Source of the DNA: an uncultured Alphaproteobacteria bacterium
GTDB lineage: Bacteria; Pseudomonadota; Alphaproteobacteria; Rhizobiales; Aestuariivirgaceae
Assembly: GCA_937873445.1 (NCBI GenBank)
Contig: CALMWF010000040.1
Coordinates: 62,001 to 126,000, forward strand
Length of the DNA: 64,000 bases
Direction of reading: 5' to 3'
Part shown: one piece after another, positions 32,553 to 41,479 of the stretch
Layout: every line of letters starts with the position of its first letter
How positions within the stretch are numbered: the stretch's first letter is position 1
Translations under genes and position numbers: made by a program
The notes under the pieces: model-generated
Seen by the model: only the letters and a program-made list of their open reading frames with translations
What the model was told of the DNA's origin: nothing
The model's database searches: none

Positions 32553-34166
32553 TCAGCTTGGGCTGCGGCCGAACAGGGCAAGCGAGAGTTTGCGGTCGCG
32601 GCCATAGATGTCGGGGCGGAATTCCACCCCGCGCTCGCCCTTGAAGGCGGTGGCATAGACGAGATGAACCGGAATGGGTGTGGGCAATGTGACCCGCGTG
32701 GTCACGCCTGAAGCCAGCACCGCGTCAATGCGCTCCACGCTCCAGCCCGGCAGCCGGGCGATCAGGTCATAAGCGAAATCGATGGGCCGCGACAGACGAA
32801 TGCAGCCATGGCTGAAGGCGCGCGTGGTGAAGGCGAATTTGTCGCGCGCCGGTGTGTCATGCAGATAGATGTTGTGGGCGTTGGGGAACATGAACTTCAC
32901 CCGGCCCAGGGCATTGGTGGGGCCCGGCTTCTGGCGGAAGGTGAAGGGGAAATTGCCCGGCCCATAGGCAGCCCAGTTGATGCCCGCCCAATTGGCCAGC
33001 TTGCCGTTCACAAACACTTCGTATTCCGCTGCATAGGCAAACGGGTTGGCCTTGAGTTTCGGCAGCATTTCCTTGGTGGCAATGGTGTAGGGCACGGTCC
33101 AGGTGGGGTTGAGATCGACATATTCCATCTGGTCGGAAAATTCCGGCGTCTGGGTGGCCACCGCGCCCACCACCACATTCATGGTGTCGGCAATCTGGCC
33201 GTTCTGCACCCAGTCCAGCTCATAGCCCGCGATGTTCACCAGAACATGTTCATCGCCAAGATTGTCGGGCAGCCAGCGCCAGCGCTCCATGTTGAGAATG
33301 ATCTGGCGCTTGCGTTCCGCCGGGGGCACGTTGAGGGCCAGAATGGTCTGCTTGCCGATGAGGCCCTTGGCCTCCAGCCCGTGGCGGGCCTGAAAGGCGG
33401 TAACCCCCTTGACCAGCGCGGCATCATAGACCGGCGAGGCTGAGGGCGGCCCGACATAGTCACCGGTCATGGCCAGGAGGGCGCGGACCTGCGCCATGCG
33501 CGGATCGCTGCCGCCGGGCTTGACCGTGGCGCCCGCCGCAATGGACGGGTTGCTGCCGGACTGGTCGAGCCGCATATAGGCGCGCAGGATTTTCTTCAGC
33601 GCCTGATAATGCGGGTTCTTCGGTTCCACCGTGGTGAGATAGGCGGAAGGATCGGGCTGCTTTGCCATGCCGCCGAGCAGGCGCAGCACATCAATGGTCT
33701 TGCGGTTGCGGAACAGGTGGGGATCCACCTTCTGCGGGGCGATGCGGCCGATCTTCAGATCCGCCGCATAGGCCACCAGAAAGGCATCAAAATAGAGCTC
33801 GGCCTCGGCGGCGCGCCAGGCGTCGGCAAAGTCCATGGTATCGCGCAGTTCGGCCAGTTGATCGGCCGGGTAATCGGCGGGATTGAGGCCATCACTTTCG
33901 GCCTGCTTCAGGCGCGTGACGAGCTTGTCCATGCGGGCCGTGTCGGACCAGTAGAGGGCGCCCTTGTTGCCGAGGTAATAGGCCTTGAGCGCCGGCCGGA
34001 TGCGCTCGATGGGAAGGGCCAGACGGTCTGGCCCGTTCAGCATGTCGGCCAGGGCTGCGCGCACCTCAACCTCGCTGGCGGCCATGGCGGTGCGCGCTGC
34101 CAGGGGCAGCATCAGCACAAGCGCCAGCAGCAGGTGGACAAGACGGATACAGTGACGGCGCGGCAT
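32553..34166 (-). CDS. L,D-transpeptidase, YcbB/LdtD-type
   Basis: 537 residues. Signal peptide about 1-30 (HLLLALVLMLPLAARTAMAA). A scaffold region with YWSDTARMDKLVTRLKQAESDGLNPADYP is typical of YcbB-like enzymes; a peptidoglycan-binding domain (VTAFQARHGLEAKGLIGKQTILALN) follows. The YkuD catalytic domain has C455 in SHGCIRLSRP. It forms 3-3 crosslinks in periplasmic peptidoglycan or attaches proteins. The ribosome binding site CGGAG sits in the 3' arm of a strong hairpin just before the ATG. Confidence 0.94.
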   Translation of the reverse strand: MPRRHCIRLVHLLLALVLMLPLAARTAMAASEVEVRAALADMLNGPDRLALPIERIRPALKAYYLGNKGALYWSDTARMDKLVTRLKQAESDGLNPADYPADQLAELRDTMDFADAWRAAEAELYFDAFLVAYAADLKIGRIAPQKVDPHLFRNRKTIDVLRLLGGMAKQPDPSAYLTTVEPKNPHYQALKKILRAYMRLDQSGSNPSIAAGATVKPGGSDPRMAQVRALLAMTGDYVGPPSASPVYDAALVKGVTAFQARHGLEAKGLIGKQTILALNVPPAERKRQIILNMERWRWLPDNLGDEHVLVNIAGYELDWVQNGQIADTMNVVVGAVATQTPEFSDQMEYVDLNPTWTVPYTIATKEMLPKLKANPFAYAAEYEVFVNGKLANWAGINWAAYGPGNFPFTFRQKPGPTNALGRVKFMFPNAHNIYLHDTPARDKFAFTTRAFSHGCIRLSRPIDFAYDLIARLPGWSVERIDAVLASGVTTRVTLPTPIPVHLVYATAFKGERGVEFRPDIYGRDRKLSLALFGRSPS

Positions 34167-34171
34167 GGAAA

Positions 34172-34193
34172 CTCCGGCGGAAAACCGCCGGAG
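34172..34193 (-). promoter_or_regulatory. Hairpin covering the RBS of the L,D-transpeptidase gene
   Basis: Two perfect 9-nt arms (34172-34180 and 34185-34193) around a 4-nt loop. On the minus strand the 3' arm contains CGGAG, and TTTCC then ATG (34166) follow. It can end the upstream glutamine synthetase-like transcript only weakly (three Ts), but it would mask the SD of the transpeptidase gene. Confidence 0.6.
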
Positions 34194-34229
34194 AATAGCG
34201 TGATTCAGGGTATTTTCCAGCCCGCAAAC

Positions 34230-35579
34230 TCAGACATTGAGCAGCAGGAATTCACGTTCCCAGGAGGAGATGACGCGGCGGTAATGCTGCATCTCCTCGA
34301 ACTTCACATCCTGGAAGGCCTCGACAAACTTTTCACCCAGAATTTTCTTCAGCGATTTGGTGTAGTTCAGCTTGTCCAGGGCCTCATCAAGATTGATGGG
34401 CAGGGTGTGGGCGTAGCGGTAGGCCGAGCCGGTGACGGGATCGGAGGGCTTGATGCGCTCGACCATGCCAAGATAGCCGCAGGCCAGGGTTGCCGCCATG
34501 ACCAGATAGGGATTGGCATCGGCCCCCGGCACACGGTTTTCAATGCGCATATTGCTGGCATCGGAAGACGGCACGCGCAGCGAGACGGTGCGGTTGTCAA
34601 TGGCCCAGTGGACATTGGTGGGGGCGTCAGACTCCGGCACCAGGCGGCGGTAGGAATTGACGTTAGGCGCCATGAGCGGCAGGGCCGCCGCCATGTAGCG
34701 CTGCAGGCCGCCAATGTGATTCAGGAACAGCTTGGACGGCTTGCCGTCGCGGCCGGCAAAGATGTTCTTGCCGGTTTTCACATCCATCACCGACTGGTGG
34801 ATGTGCATGGCCGAACCGGGTTCATTCTCATGGGGCTTGGCCATGAAGGTGGCATACATGTCGTGCTTCAGCGCCGCCTGGCGCACGGTGCGCTTGAACA
34901 GAAACACCTGGTCGGCCAGTTCCAGCGGGTCGCCGTGATTGAAGTTGATCTCGAGCTGGGCCGGGCCGGATTCGTGCGACAGGGTGTCCACGTCCAGTTC
35001 CTGGGCTTCGCAATAGTCGTAGATGTCTTCCACCACCGGGTCGAAGTCATTGGCGGCGTCAATGCCATAGGCCTGGCCGCCCGGCTCCTTGCGGCCCGAC
35101 CGGCCCACCGCGGCTTCCAGCGGATAGTCGGGGTCGAGATTCTTCTTCACCAGATAGAATTCAAGTTCGGGCGCCACCACCGGGCGCCAGCCCTTTTCCT
35201 TGTAGAGGGCCAGCACGCGCTTCAGCACATGGCGGGGCGCAATCTCCACCGGCTCGTCGTTCAGATGATAGGCATCACAGATCACCTGGCCGGTGGGTTC
35301 CTGATACCAGGGGACGATGCGGGTGGTGTCGAAGTCGGGGTCCATGTAGACATCGATGGCGCTGTCCGACACCGCCTCGGTTTCCTGCACATAGCGGCCA
35401 TTGATGGTGAGGGTGAAGATTTCCTCGGGGATGCGCAGACCCCGGGTCTTCTGGCCCTTCAGGAATTTCTTGGGCGGCAGGATCTTGCCGCGCGCCGTGC
35501 CAGACATGTCGGCCACCAGACACTCGATCTCGGTGATCCGCTTGGACGTGATGAATTCCTCGAATTTGGTATTGGCCAT
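34230..35579 (-). CDS. puuA: Gamma-glutamylputrescine synthetase-like (glutamine synthetase family)
   Basis: 449 residues from the ATG at 35579 (AGGGTG upstream). The glutamine synthetase fold is shown by VAPELEFYLVKKN, QLEINFNHGDPL and PHENEPGSAMHIHQS. The substrate-binding region NRTVSLRVPSSDASNMRIENRVPGADANPYLVMAA is of the PuuA/GlnA-like branch. The enzyme joins glutamate to putrescine, the entry step of the Puu pathway. It is divergent from the puuB-type oxidase and next to potABCD-type transport and agmatinase genes, which supports polyamine rather than ammonia as the substrate. Confidence 0.88.
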   Translation of the reverse strand: MANTKFEEFITSKRITEIECLVADMSGTARGKILPPKKFLKGQKTRGLRIPEEIFTLTINGRYVQETEAVSDSAIDVYMDPDFDTTRIVPWYQEPTGQVICDAYHLNDEPVEIAPRHVLKRVLALYKEKGWRPVVAPELEFYLVKKNLDPDYPLEAAVGRSGRKEPGGQAYGIDAANDFDPVVEDIYDYCEAQELDVDTLSHESGPAQLEINFNHGDPLELADQVFLFKRTVRQAALKHDMYATFMAKPHENEPGSAMHIHQSVMDVKTGKNIFAGRDGKPSKLFLNHIGGLQRYMAAALPLMAPNVNSYRRLVPESDAPTNVHWAIDNRTVSLRVPSSDASNMRIENRVPGADANPYLVMAATLACGYLGMVERIKPSDPVTGSAYRYAHTLPINLDEALDKLNYTKSLKKILGEKFVEAFQDVKFEEMQHYRRVISSWEREFLLLNV

Positions 35580-35597
35580 GACACCCTGAAGCATTGT

Positions 35598-35612
35598 TGC
35601 CGATGCGGCATC
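35598..35612. promoter_or_regulatory. Overlapping palindromes in the puuA-puuB promoter
   Basis: TGCCG-ATG-CGGCA (35598-35610) and GATGC-G-GCATC (35602-35612) overlap in the 85-bp divergent gap. It is a candidate operator for a polyamine-responsive repressor; the regulator is not in the window. Confidence 0.35.
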
Positions 35613-35635
35613 ATAGCCCGCCGCCTTGACCTTGG

Positions 35636-35661
35636 GAAAGGGGGGCCGGTAGAGTCCGGCC
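35636..35661 (+). promoter_or_regulatory. Structured spacer between SD and start of puuB
   Basis: The SD-like GAAAGGGGGG (35636-35645) is 20 nt from the ATG at 35665. A hairpin of GGCCGG (35644-35649) and CCGGCC (35656-35661) lies between. Folding would shorten the effective spacing to a normal value. Confidence 0.45.
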
Positions 35662-35664
35662 ACC

Positions 35665-36942
35665 ATGGCAAATTCCCTGACCGCCCAATCCTATTATCAG
35701 GCCACCGCCAACCGCACCCTCACCACCTCTCCCCTGCGCGGAGATGTTGCCTGCGATGTGTGCATTGTGGGGGCCGGGTTCACCGGCCTGTCCGCCGCTC
35801 TGGAACTGGCCAAGGCGGGCTATTCCGTGGTGGTGCTGGAGGCGGGTGCGGTAGGCCATGGCGCCTCGGGCCGCAATGGCGGGCAGATCTGCACCGGTTT
35901 TTCCTCCGGCCAGCACCGGGTGGAGGCGCAACTGGGCCAGGCCGATGCCGTGAAGGCCTTCAGGCTGGCCGAGGAGTCGAAAACCCTCATTGAACAGCGC
36001 ATTGCCGACTACCGGATCGAGTGCGGGCTGCAGTGGGGCTATCTGCACGCCATTCCCAAGGCCACGCATATGCACGATCTCTTCCAGTGGAAGGAGGAGA
36101 TGGACGACCTCGGCTATGAGGGCTGTGAGGTTCTGGACGGGCCGGAACTGCGGGCGAAGCTGGGCACCAGCCTTTACCACGGGGCACTGCGCGAGCCGCG
36201 GGCGGGTCATTTCCACACCCTCAACTATCAGCTTGGTCTGGCGGCGGCAGCGCAGAGCCATGGTGCGGTCATTCACACCCAGTCGCCGGTCATTGAAGTG
36301 GACACCGGCAACCGGCCCTGGGCGCGCACGGCAGACGGCAAGGTTTCGGCCGCCTATATGATCATCGGCGGCAACGGCTATCTGGGCCGTCTGGTCAAAC
36401 CGCTCTATGGCCGGGTGATGCCGGTGACCAGCTACATCATCACCACCGAACCCCTGGGCGAGGAACGCTGCCGGTCGCTCATCCGCGACAATGAAGCGGT
36501 GGCCACAACCAATTTCATTGTGGACTATTTCCGCACCACGCCGGACACGCGCCTGCTGTTTGGCGGCAGGGCGGCCTATTCCACCCTGGAGCCGCCCAAC
36601 CTTGCCGCCTATATGCGACCGCGCATGGTGCAGGTGTTTCCGCAGCTGAAGGACGTGAAGATCGACCATGCCTGGGGCGGCTATATTGCCATCACCTATA
36701 ACCGCATTCCCGATTGCGGCCGGCTGTCGCCCAGCGTGTTCTATGCCCACGGCTATTCCGGGCAAGGCGTGGCGCTGGCCGGGCTCTATGGCAAGCTGAT
36801 GGCCGAGGCGGTCAGGGGCACGGCCGAGCGCTTTGACCTGCTGGCGCGGGTGAAGCACCTGCCCTTCCCCGGCGGGCCCATCCGCACCCCCATGCTGGTG
36901 GCGGCCATGCTGTTCTACCGGCTCAAGGACGCGCTGAGCTGA
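35665..36942 (+). CDS. puuB: Gamma-glutamylputrescine oxidase-like FAD enzyme
   Basis: 425-residue DAO-type flavoprotein. The dinucleotide motif is VCIVGAGFTGLSAALELAKAGYSVVVLEA at the N-terminus, then HGASGRNGGQICTGF typical of PuuB/OrdL oxidases. The C-terminus has NRIPDCGRLSPSVFYAHGYSGQGVALAGLYGKLMAE. It oxidises the gamma-glutamylated polyamine to the aldehyde with H2O2 release. It is divergent from puuA, with the HEAT-repeat gene 4 bp downstream. Confidence 0.9.
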   Translation: MANSLTAQSYYQATANRTLTTSPLRGDVACDVCIVGAGFTGLSAALELAKAGYSVVVLEAGAVGHGASGRNGGQICTGFSSGQHRVEAQLGQADAVKAFRLAEESKTLIEQRIADYRIECGLQWGYLHAIPKATHMHDLFQWKEEMDDLGYEGCEVLDGPELRAKLGTSLYHGALREPRAGHFHTLNYQLGLAAAAQSHGAVIHTQSPVIEVDTGNRPWARTADGKVSAAYMIIGGNGYLGRLVKPLYGRVMPVTSYIITTEPLGEERCRSLIRDNEAVATTNFIVDYFRTTPDTRLLFGGRAAYSTLEPPNLAAYMRPRMVQVFPQLKDVKIDHAWGGYIAITYNRIPDCGRLSPSVFYAHGYSGQGVALAGLYGKLMAEAVRGTAERFDLLARVKHLPFPGGPIRTPMLVAAMLFYRLKDALS

Positions 36943-36946
36943 GGCG

Positions 36947-37468
36947 GTGGGCGGGCTTCTTCCCTTGCTGTCAGGCGGCGACCGGCGCTCCATTGGCCGG
37001 GCCAATGAGGTGGCTGAAAGGGTCTGTGCGCAGCCGGAACTGGCGAAGGAACTGGCGGATGCGTTGACGCATGACAGCGATGTGGTGCGGATGCGGGCGG
37101 CGGACGCGCTGGAGAAGGTGGCCGCCAGCGATGCGGCTGCGGTCAGGCCCTTCCGGGGGCGGCTTGTCAGCCTTGCGACACGGACGGGGCAACAGGAGCT
37201 GCGCTGGCATCTGGCGCAAATTCTGCCGCGCCTTGGCCTGACGGCGGCAGAGCGGACGCGCCTGGTGCCGGTGCTGCGGGCATGGCTGGCTGACGACAGC
37301 CGCATTGTGCAGGCGAATGCCCTGGAGGCGCTGGTGGTGCTGGCGCTTGAGGATGCAGCGCTCCGGCCGGATGTGGAAAAACTGGTGCGCGCCAGGGCGA
37401 AGGACGGACCGCCTTCGCTGCAGGCAAGGGCGCGCCGGCTGGCGCGAAGGCTGGAAATGAAGGACTGA
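36947..37468 (+). CDS. Small HEAT-repeat protein
   Basis: 173 residues, GTG start 4 bp after puuB. It consists almost wholly of HEAT-like helix pairs, such as DALTHDSDVVRMRAADALEKVAAS and WLADDSRIVQANALEALVVLAL. This makes a small alpha-solenoid with no catalytic motif. The last 20 residues are Arg-rich. Such proteins bind partner proteins, or DNA in the AlkD branch; the conserved AlkD residues are not evident. Coupling to puuB suggests, without proof, a polyamine-related partner. Confidence 0.75.
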   Translation: MGGLLPLLSGGDRRSIGRANEVAERVCAQPELAKELADALTHDSDVVRMRAADALEKVAASDAAAVRPFRGRLVSLATRTGQQELRWHLAQILPRLGLTAAERTRLVPVLRAWLADDSRIVQANALEALVVLALEDAALRPDVEKLVRARAKDGPPSLQARARRLARRLEMKD

Positions 37469-37472
37469 GGCG

Positions 37473-38468
37473 TCAGTCCTTCATCGGCGTGGCGCGCGCA
37501 CCCTTCTCCCATGCCTTCAGGCACAGATATTCACCTATGAGGGCCGAAGCGGCGAGCGCGGTCACCTCGGCGTGGTCGAAGGGGGGCGACACTTCCACCA
37601 TGTCCATGGCGACGAAATTGATTTTCGTCAGCCTGCGGATGATCGAGGCGGCCTGATGATAGGTGAGGCCGCCGGGAATGGGCGTGCCGGTGCCGGGGGC
37701 GGCGGAGGGGTCAAGGCAGTCAATGTCGAAGGTGAGATAGGCCTTGGTCTGGCCCACCTTCTTGGTGATGATGTCGGCCAGTTGCTGGGCGGTTGAGTCA
37801 TGCACCTCATCGGCGAAGATGATGCGGAAGCCCATGCCGGTTTCACCGACAAAACTGGTGCGGATGCCGATCTGCACCGACTTGTGCGGATCAATGAGGC
37901 CCTCGCGCACCGCATAGCCGAACATGGTGCCGTGATCGATGCGGCCGCCGCCGTCCGGCTCGATGTCGCGGTGGGCATCAAAGTGAACCAGTGCCAGCGG
38001 GCCGTGCTTTTTCGCGTGGGCCTTGAGCAGCGGATAGGTGATGAAGTGATCGCCGCCCAGGGTGATCATTTCGGCGCCGGTGGCGATGATGTCGCTGGCG
38101 TGTTTTTCCAGCGTGTCGGGGAATGCCTCCTTGCGGCCCCAGTCAAAGAAGCAGTCGCCGTAATCCACCACGGCCAGCGTGTCGAAGGGATCGAAGCCCC
38201 AGGGGTAGATGGGGCCCCAGGCATTTTCAGCCGAGGCATGGCGAATGCCCGCCGGGCCGAGGCGCGTGCCGGGGCGGTGGGTCACTGCCTGATCGAAGGG
38301 CACGCCAGTGATGGCAATGTCCACACCGGCAAGGTCGCGGGTGTATTTGCGGCGCATGAAGGACAAAGCCCCGGCATAGGTTGCTTCCCAGCGGGTGCCC
38401 TTCAGATCGTCGCGCCGAAACGCCTCATCGCCCGGGCTGCGCCCGAGCTTGTCCATTTCCAGGGCCAT
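37473..38468 (-). CDS. speB: Agmatinase-type ureohydrolase
   Basis: 331 residues from the ATG at 38468. Arginase-fold manganese motifs are GGDHFITYPLL, VHFDAHRDIEPD and FDIDCLDPSAAPGTGTP. The insertion GGGRIDHGTMF is typical of agmatinase or guanidinobutyrase relatives. It hydrolyses agmatine or a similar guanidino compound to urea plus amine, feeding putrescine into the Puu genes. It is last of the potBCA-speB group, starting 5 nt past the ATPase gene stop. Confidence 0.88.
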   Translation of the reverse strand: MALEMDKLGRSPGDEAFRRDDLKGTRWEATYAGALSFMRRKYTRDLAGVDIAITGVPFDQAVTHRPGTRLGPAGIRHASAENAWGPIYPWGFDPFDTLAVVDYGDCFFDWGRKEAFPDTLEKHASDIIATGAEMITLGGDHFITYPLLKAHAKKHGPLALVHFDAHRDIEPDGGGRIDHGTMFGYAVREGLIDPHKSVQIGIRTSFVGETGMGFRIIFADEVHDSTAQQLADIITKKVGQTKAYLTFDIDCLDPSAAPGTGTPIPGGLTYHQAASIIRRLTKINFVAMDMVEVSPPFDHAEVTALAASALIGEYLCLKAWEKGARATPMKD

Positions 38469-38473
38469 GACTG

Positions 38474-39595
38474 TTACTCCGTCAGCAGCAGGGAATCCTT
38501 GGGTTCCCAGCTCATCCACACCTTGGCGCCGCGCTCCACGCCGGACCCGCCGTCGCGGCTTTCGTTCTGCACCGTGACGTAGAGATCCTGACCGTCCGGC
38601 AGGCTGGCCACCACGTCGCTGGTGTCGCCGTAATAGGCCACGTCGCGGATGGCCACCTTGACCTTGACCAGCTTGGCGTCCTTCGGTTCGGCCTTGGTGA
38701 TCTTCAGCTTTTCCGGGCGGACGGCGATGGCTGCCGTCTCGCCGACAATGTCCTTCGTGGCCATTTCCATCTTGCCGATGGAAGGCACGTCGAGGATGAC
38801 GGCATTGGCCTTCTTGCCGACCACGCGGCCTTCAATGAGATTGACCTTGCCGATGAAGTCGGCAACGAAGCGGCTTCTCGGATGCTCATAGAGCTCGGAC
38901 GGGGTGGCAATCTGCTGCACCGCGCCCTTGTCCATGACGGCGATGCGGGTGGCCATGGACAAAGCCTCATCCTGGTCGTGGGTGACAATGATGAAGGTGA
39001 TGCCCACGGTTTCCTGAAGGCGGGTCAGTTCCATGCGCATGTCGTCGCGCAACTTGGCGTCAAGCGCCGACAGCGGTTCGTCGAGCAGCAGAACCTTGGG
39101 CCGCTTCACCAGGGCGCGGGCGAGCGCCACACGCTGGCGCTGGCCACCCGACATCTGATCCGGCTTGCGCTGGGCCAGGTGAGACAGCTTCACCATTTCC
39201 AGCGCTTCGCCGACGCGGCGTTTGGTTTCGTCCTCGGCCACGCCGGTGACGCGCAGGCCATAGGCAACATTGTCGGCCACCGTCATGTGCGGAAATACGG
39301 CGTAGGACTGAAACACCATGTTGGTGGGCCGCTTGTTGGGCGGGGTCAGCGACATGTCCTGACCGTCAATGAGGATCTGGCCGGAAGTGGGCGTTTCCAG
39401 ACCGGAGATCATGCGCAGCAATGTGGTCTTGCCGCAGCCCGAGGGGCCAAGCAGCGCGAAGAATTCGTTCTGGGCGATGTCGAAGGAAATGTCGTCCACG
39501 GCGGTGACGCCGCCGGCAAAGCGCTTCGAAACATTGCGGATCGAAACAATGGTGCCAGCAGGTGGCGGAGCATCGGAAAGGCTGTTATCGGTCAT
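38474..39595 (-). CDS. potA: Polyamine ABC transporter ATP-binding protein (PotA/PotG type)
   Basis: 373 residues, ATG at 39595 with GAGGAAG. Walker A GPSGCGKTT, Q-loop, signature SGGQRQRVALARAL, Walker B LLLDEPLSALD, H-loop IVTHDQDEA. A C-terminal TOBE regulatory domain (about 285-370) includes TAAIAVRPEKLKIT. It energises the spermidine/putrescine importer whose permeases and binding protein are encoded just upstream. Confidence 0.93.
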   Translation of the reverse strand: MTDNSLSDAPPPAGTIVSIRNVSKRFAGGVTAVDDISFDIAQNEFFALLGPSGCGKTTLLRMISGLETPTSGQILIDGQDMSLTPPNKRPTNMVFQSYAVFPHMTVADNVAYGLRVTGVAEDETKRRVGEALEMVKLSHLAQRKPDQMSGGQRQRVALARALVKRPKVLLLDEPLSALDAKLRDDMRMELTRLQETVGITFIIVTHDQDEALSMATRIAVMDKGAVQQIATPSELYEHPRSRFVADFIGKVNLIEGRVVGKKANAVILDVPSIGKMEMATKDIVGETAAIAVRPEKLKITKAEPKDAKLVKVKVAIRDVAYYGDTSDVVASLPDGQDLYVTVQNESRDGGSGVERGAKVWMSWEPKDSLLLTE

Positions 39596-39603
39596 GGTCT
39601 TCC

Positions 39604-40449
39604 TCAATGGCCGCTCTGTTCAGGAGCCTGGAACTTCATGGCAATGACGGTTGCCACAACGGTGATGAGAATGAGAATGGTGGAGGCGGCGTTGACCTCG
39701 AACTTCACACCGGTTTTCACCATGGAGTAGATCTTCACCGGGAAGGTCACGGTTTCCGGCCCCGAGGTGAAGAAGGTGATGACGAAGTCGTCCAGCGACA
39801 GGGTGAAGGCGAGAAGGGCACCCGCAATGAGGCCGGGCATCATGTAGGGAATGAGGATCCGGGTGAAGGTCTGCCATTCGCTGGCGCCCAGATCCTTCGA
39901 GGCTTCCTCAAGCTGGCGGTTGAAGCCGACCAGACGCGAACGCACCACCACGGCCACAAACGGAAAGCAGAAGGCAATGTGGGCGATGATGATGGTGCCG
40001 AGATTGAAGGGCCACGACAGATGGGTCATGCCGGTCATCATGCCGGTGCGGGCATAGAACAGCAGCATGGCAACGCCCATGCAGATTTCAGGAATGACGA
40101 TGGGCAGGGCCATGGCGCCTTCATAGGCGGGTTTGCCGGGAAAGCGGAACCGCCACAGCAGAACGGCAATCATGGCGCCGATGATGGTGGCGAAGATGGT
40201 GGAGATGAAGGCAATGGTGAGCGAATTGAGAAGCGCGCTCATCAGGTCGCTGTTGTTCCAGGCCTTGGCATAATTCTCGAGGGTGAAGCCCTTCCACACG
40301 CCGCTGCGGTTCTGCACGTTGAAGGAATAGGCAATGAGCACGAAAATGGGCAGGTAAAGAACGAACAGGGTGACGGCGAAAACGGCCTGCAGCCAGCGGC
40401 GCTTGCCATAGTCGAGGGGGCCCTGCCCCGGCTTCAACAGCTCGGCCAT
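39604..40449 (-). CDS. potC: Polyamine ABC transporter permease (PotC/PotI type)
   Basis: 281 residues with six membrane helices. The EAA loop with VGFNRQLEEASKDLGASEWQTF couples to the ATPase, and LDDFVITFFTSGPETVTFP is the PotC hallmark. Its ATG overlaps the TAA of the preceding permease by one base (TAATG). Confidence 0.93.
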   Translation of the reverse strand: MAELLKPGQGPLDYGKRRWLQAVFAVTLFVLYLPIFVLIAYSFNVQNRSGVWKGFTLENYAKAWNNSDLMSALLNSLTIAFISTIFATIIGAMIAVLLWRFRFPGKPAYEGAMALPIVIPEICMGVAMLLFYARTGMMTGMTHLSWPFNLGTIIIAHIAFCFPFVAVVVRSRLVGFNRQLEEASKDLGASEWQTFTRILIPYMMPGLIAGALLAFTLSLDDFVITFFTSGPETVTFPVKIYSMVKTGVKFEVNAASTILILITVVATVIAMKFQAPEQSGH

Positions 40450-41321
40450 TACACATCCACTCCCTTGGAATTGCGTTGCAGCAGCGAGCGCAGGGCGAGC
40501 ACGCCGAAGGTGGCATACATGAGCAAGAGCGACAGGGCCGAGCCAAAGGGCCAGTCATTGGCCGGGCCGAACTGGTTCTGGATGACGTTGCCGATCATCC
40601 ATGAACTGGTGCCGCCGAGAAGCTCGGAGGTGAGGAAGGTGCCAAGGCACGGGATGAACACCAGCACCACGCCGGTGACGATGCCAGGCATGGTGAGCGG
40701 CAGGGTGATGTTCCGGAAGGTCTGGAACTGGGTGCCACCGAGATCAAGGCTGGCTTCAAGGAAGGATTTGTCCAGCCTTTCGATGGTGGCATAGAGCGGC
40801 AGCACCATGAAGGGCATGTAGACATAGACCAGGCCGAAGATGACGGCAAAAGAGGTGCCCAGAATTTCAAAGGGGCCCAAGCCGGCAAAGCCGAGCGCAC
40901 TGTTGATCACACCCTGGGTGCGCAGCACGGCAATCAGGGCATAGGTGCGGATCAGCAGGTTGATCCAGAACGGCAGCACAATGAGCATGAGCAGCAGCGG
41001 CCGCCATTTTTCAGGCGCAAAGCAGATGCCAAAGGCAATGGGATAGGCAATCAGCAAACAGGCCAGGGTGGCAAGGAAACTCCACCAGATGGTGCGCATG
41101 AAGATCGAAATGATGTCACTGTTCAGCGAGCGCAGATAATTGCTGATGCCGGTGAAATAGTCATAGTCGTTGATGGACATCTGGCCATCGATGATGGCCT
41201 TGTCGGAAAAGGACAGGACGAACAGGAAGGCGAGAGGCACGAGGAAGAACAGAACCAGCCAGAATGTGCCTGGTGTGGCCAGCGTCCAGAATACGCTGCG
41301 GTTGGTTTTCCAGTCTTCCAA
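40449..41321 (-). CDS. potB: Polyamine ABC transporter permease (PotB/PotH type)
   Basis: 290 residues with a TTG start; GGGAG lies about 11 nt upstream and no ATG fits better. Six spans; the EAA loop is RLDKSFLEASLDLGGTQFQTFRNI. PFWINLLIRTYALIAVL and PCLGTFLTSELLGG are classic PotB segments. It forms the inner-membrane channel with the PotC-like protein. Confidence 0.92.
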   Translation of the reverse strand: MEDWKTNRSVFWTLATPGTFWLVLFFLVPLAFLFVLSFSDKAIIDGQMSINDYDYFTGISNYLRSLNSDIISIFMRTIWWSFLATLACLLIAYPIAFGICFAPEKWRPLLLMLIVLPFWINLLIRTYALIAVLRTQGVINSALGFAGLGPFEILGTSFAVIFGLVYVYMPFMVLPLYATIERLDKSFLEASLDLGGTQFQTFRNITLPLTMPGIVTGVVLVFIPCLGTFLTSELLGGTSSWMIGNVIQNQFGPANDWPFGSALSLLLMYATFGVLALRSLLQRNSKGVDV

Positions 41322-41429
41322 GATGGATAAACTCCCTGCCCCGGTTTTTGCGCGAGACTAGCAAGGAGCCTGAAGCGCGGCAACAGGAAGCAGTAGACGC
41401 GCCAGCCTAATTCTTGAGCAGGAACAGCG

Positions 41430-41453
41430 AAAAGGGGGGCTTTCGGCCCCCCC
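41430..41453 (-). terminator. Terminator or attenuator after the potD gene
   Basis: On the minus strand G-rich and C-rich arms of 6 bp around CCGAAAG-type sequence are followed by TTTT (41433-41430). It lies 27 nt past the potD stop and before potB. It would limit read-through so that the binding protein is made in excess. Confidence 0.85.
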
Positions 41454-41479
41454 TTGAGCAATTGCTGCAGCGCGGCAGA

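Noticed and set aside
41430-41453. End of the pot operon
   Set aside because: The hairpin terminates only part of transcription in typical binding-protein operons; potB, potC, potA and speB follow in tight array on the same strand.
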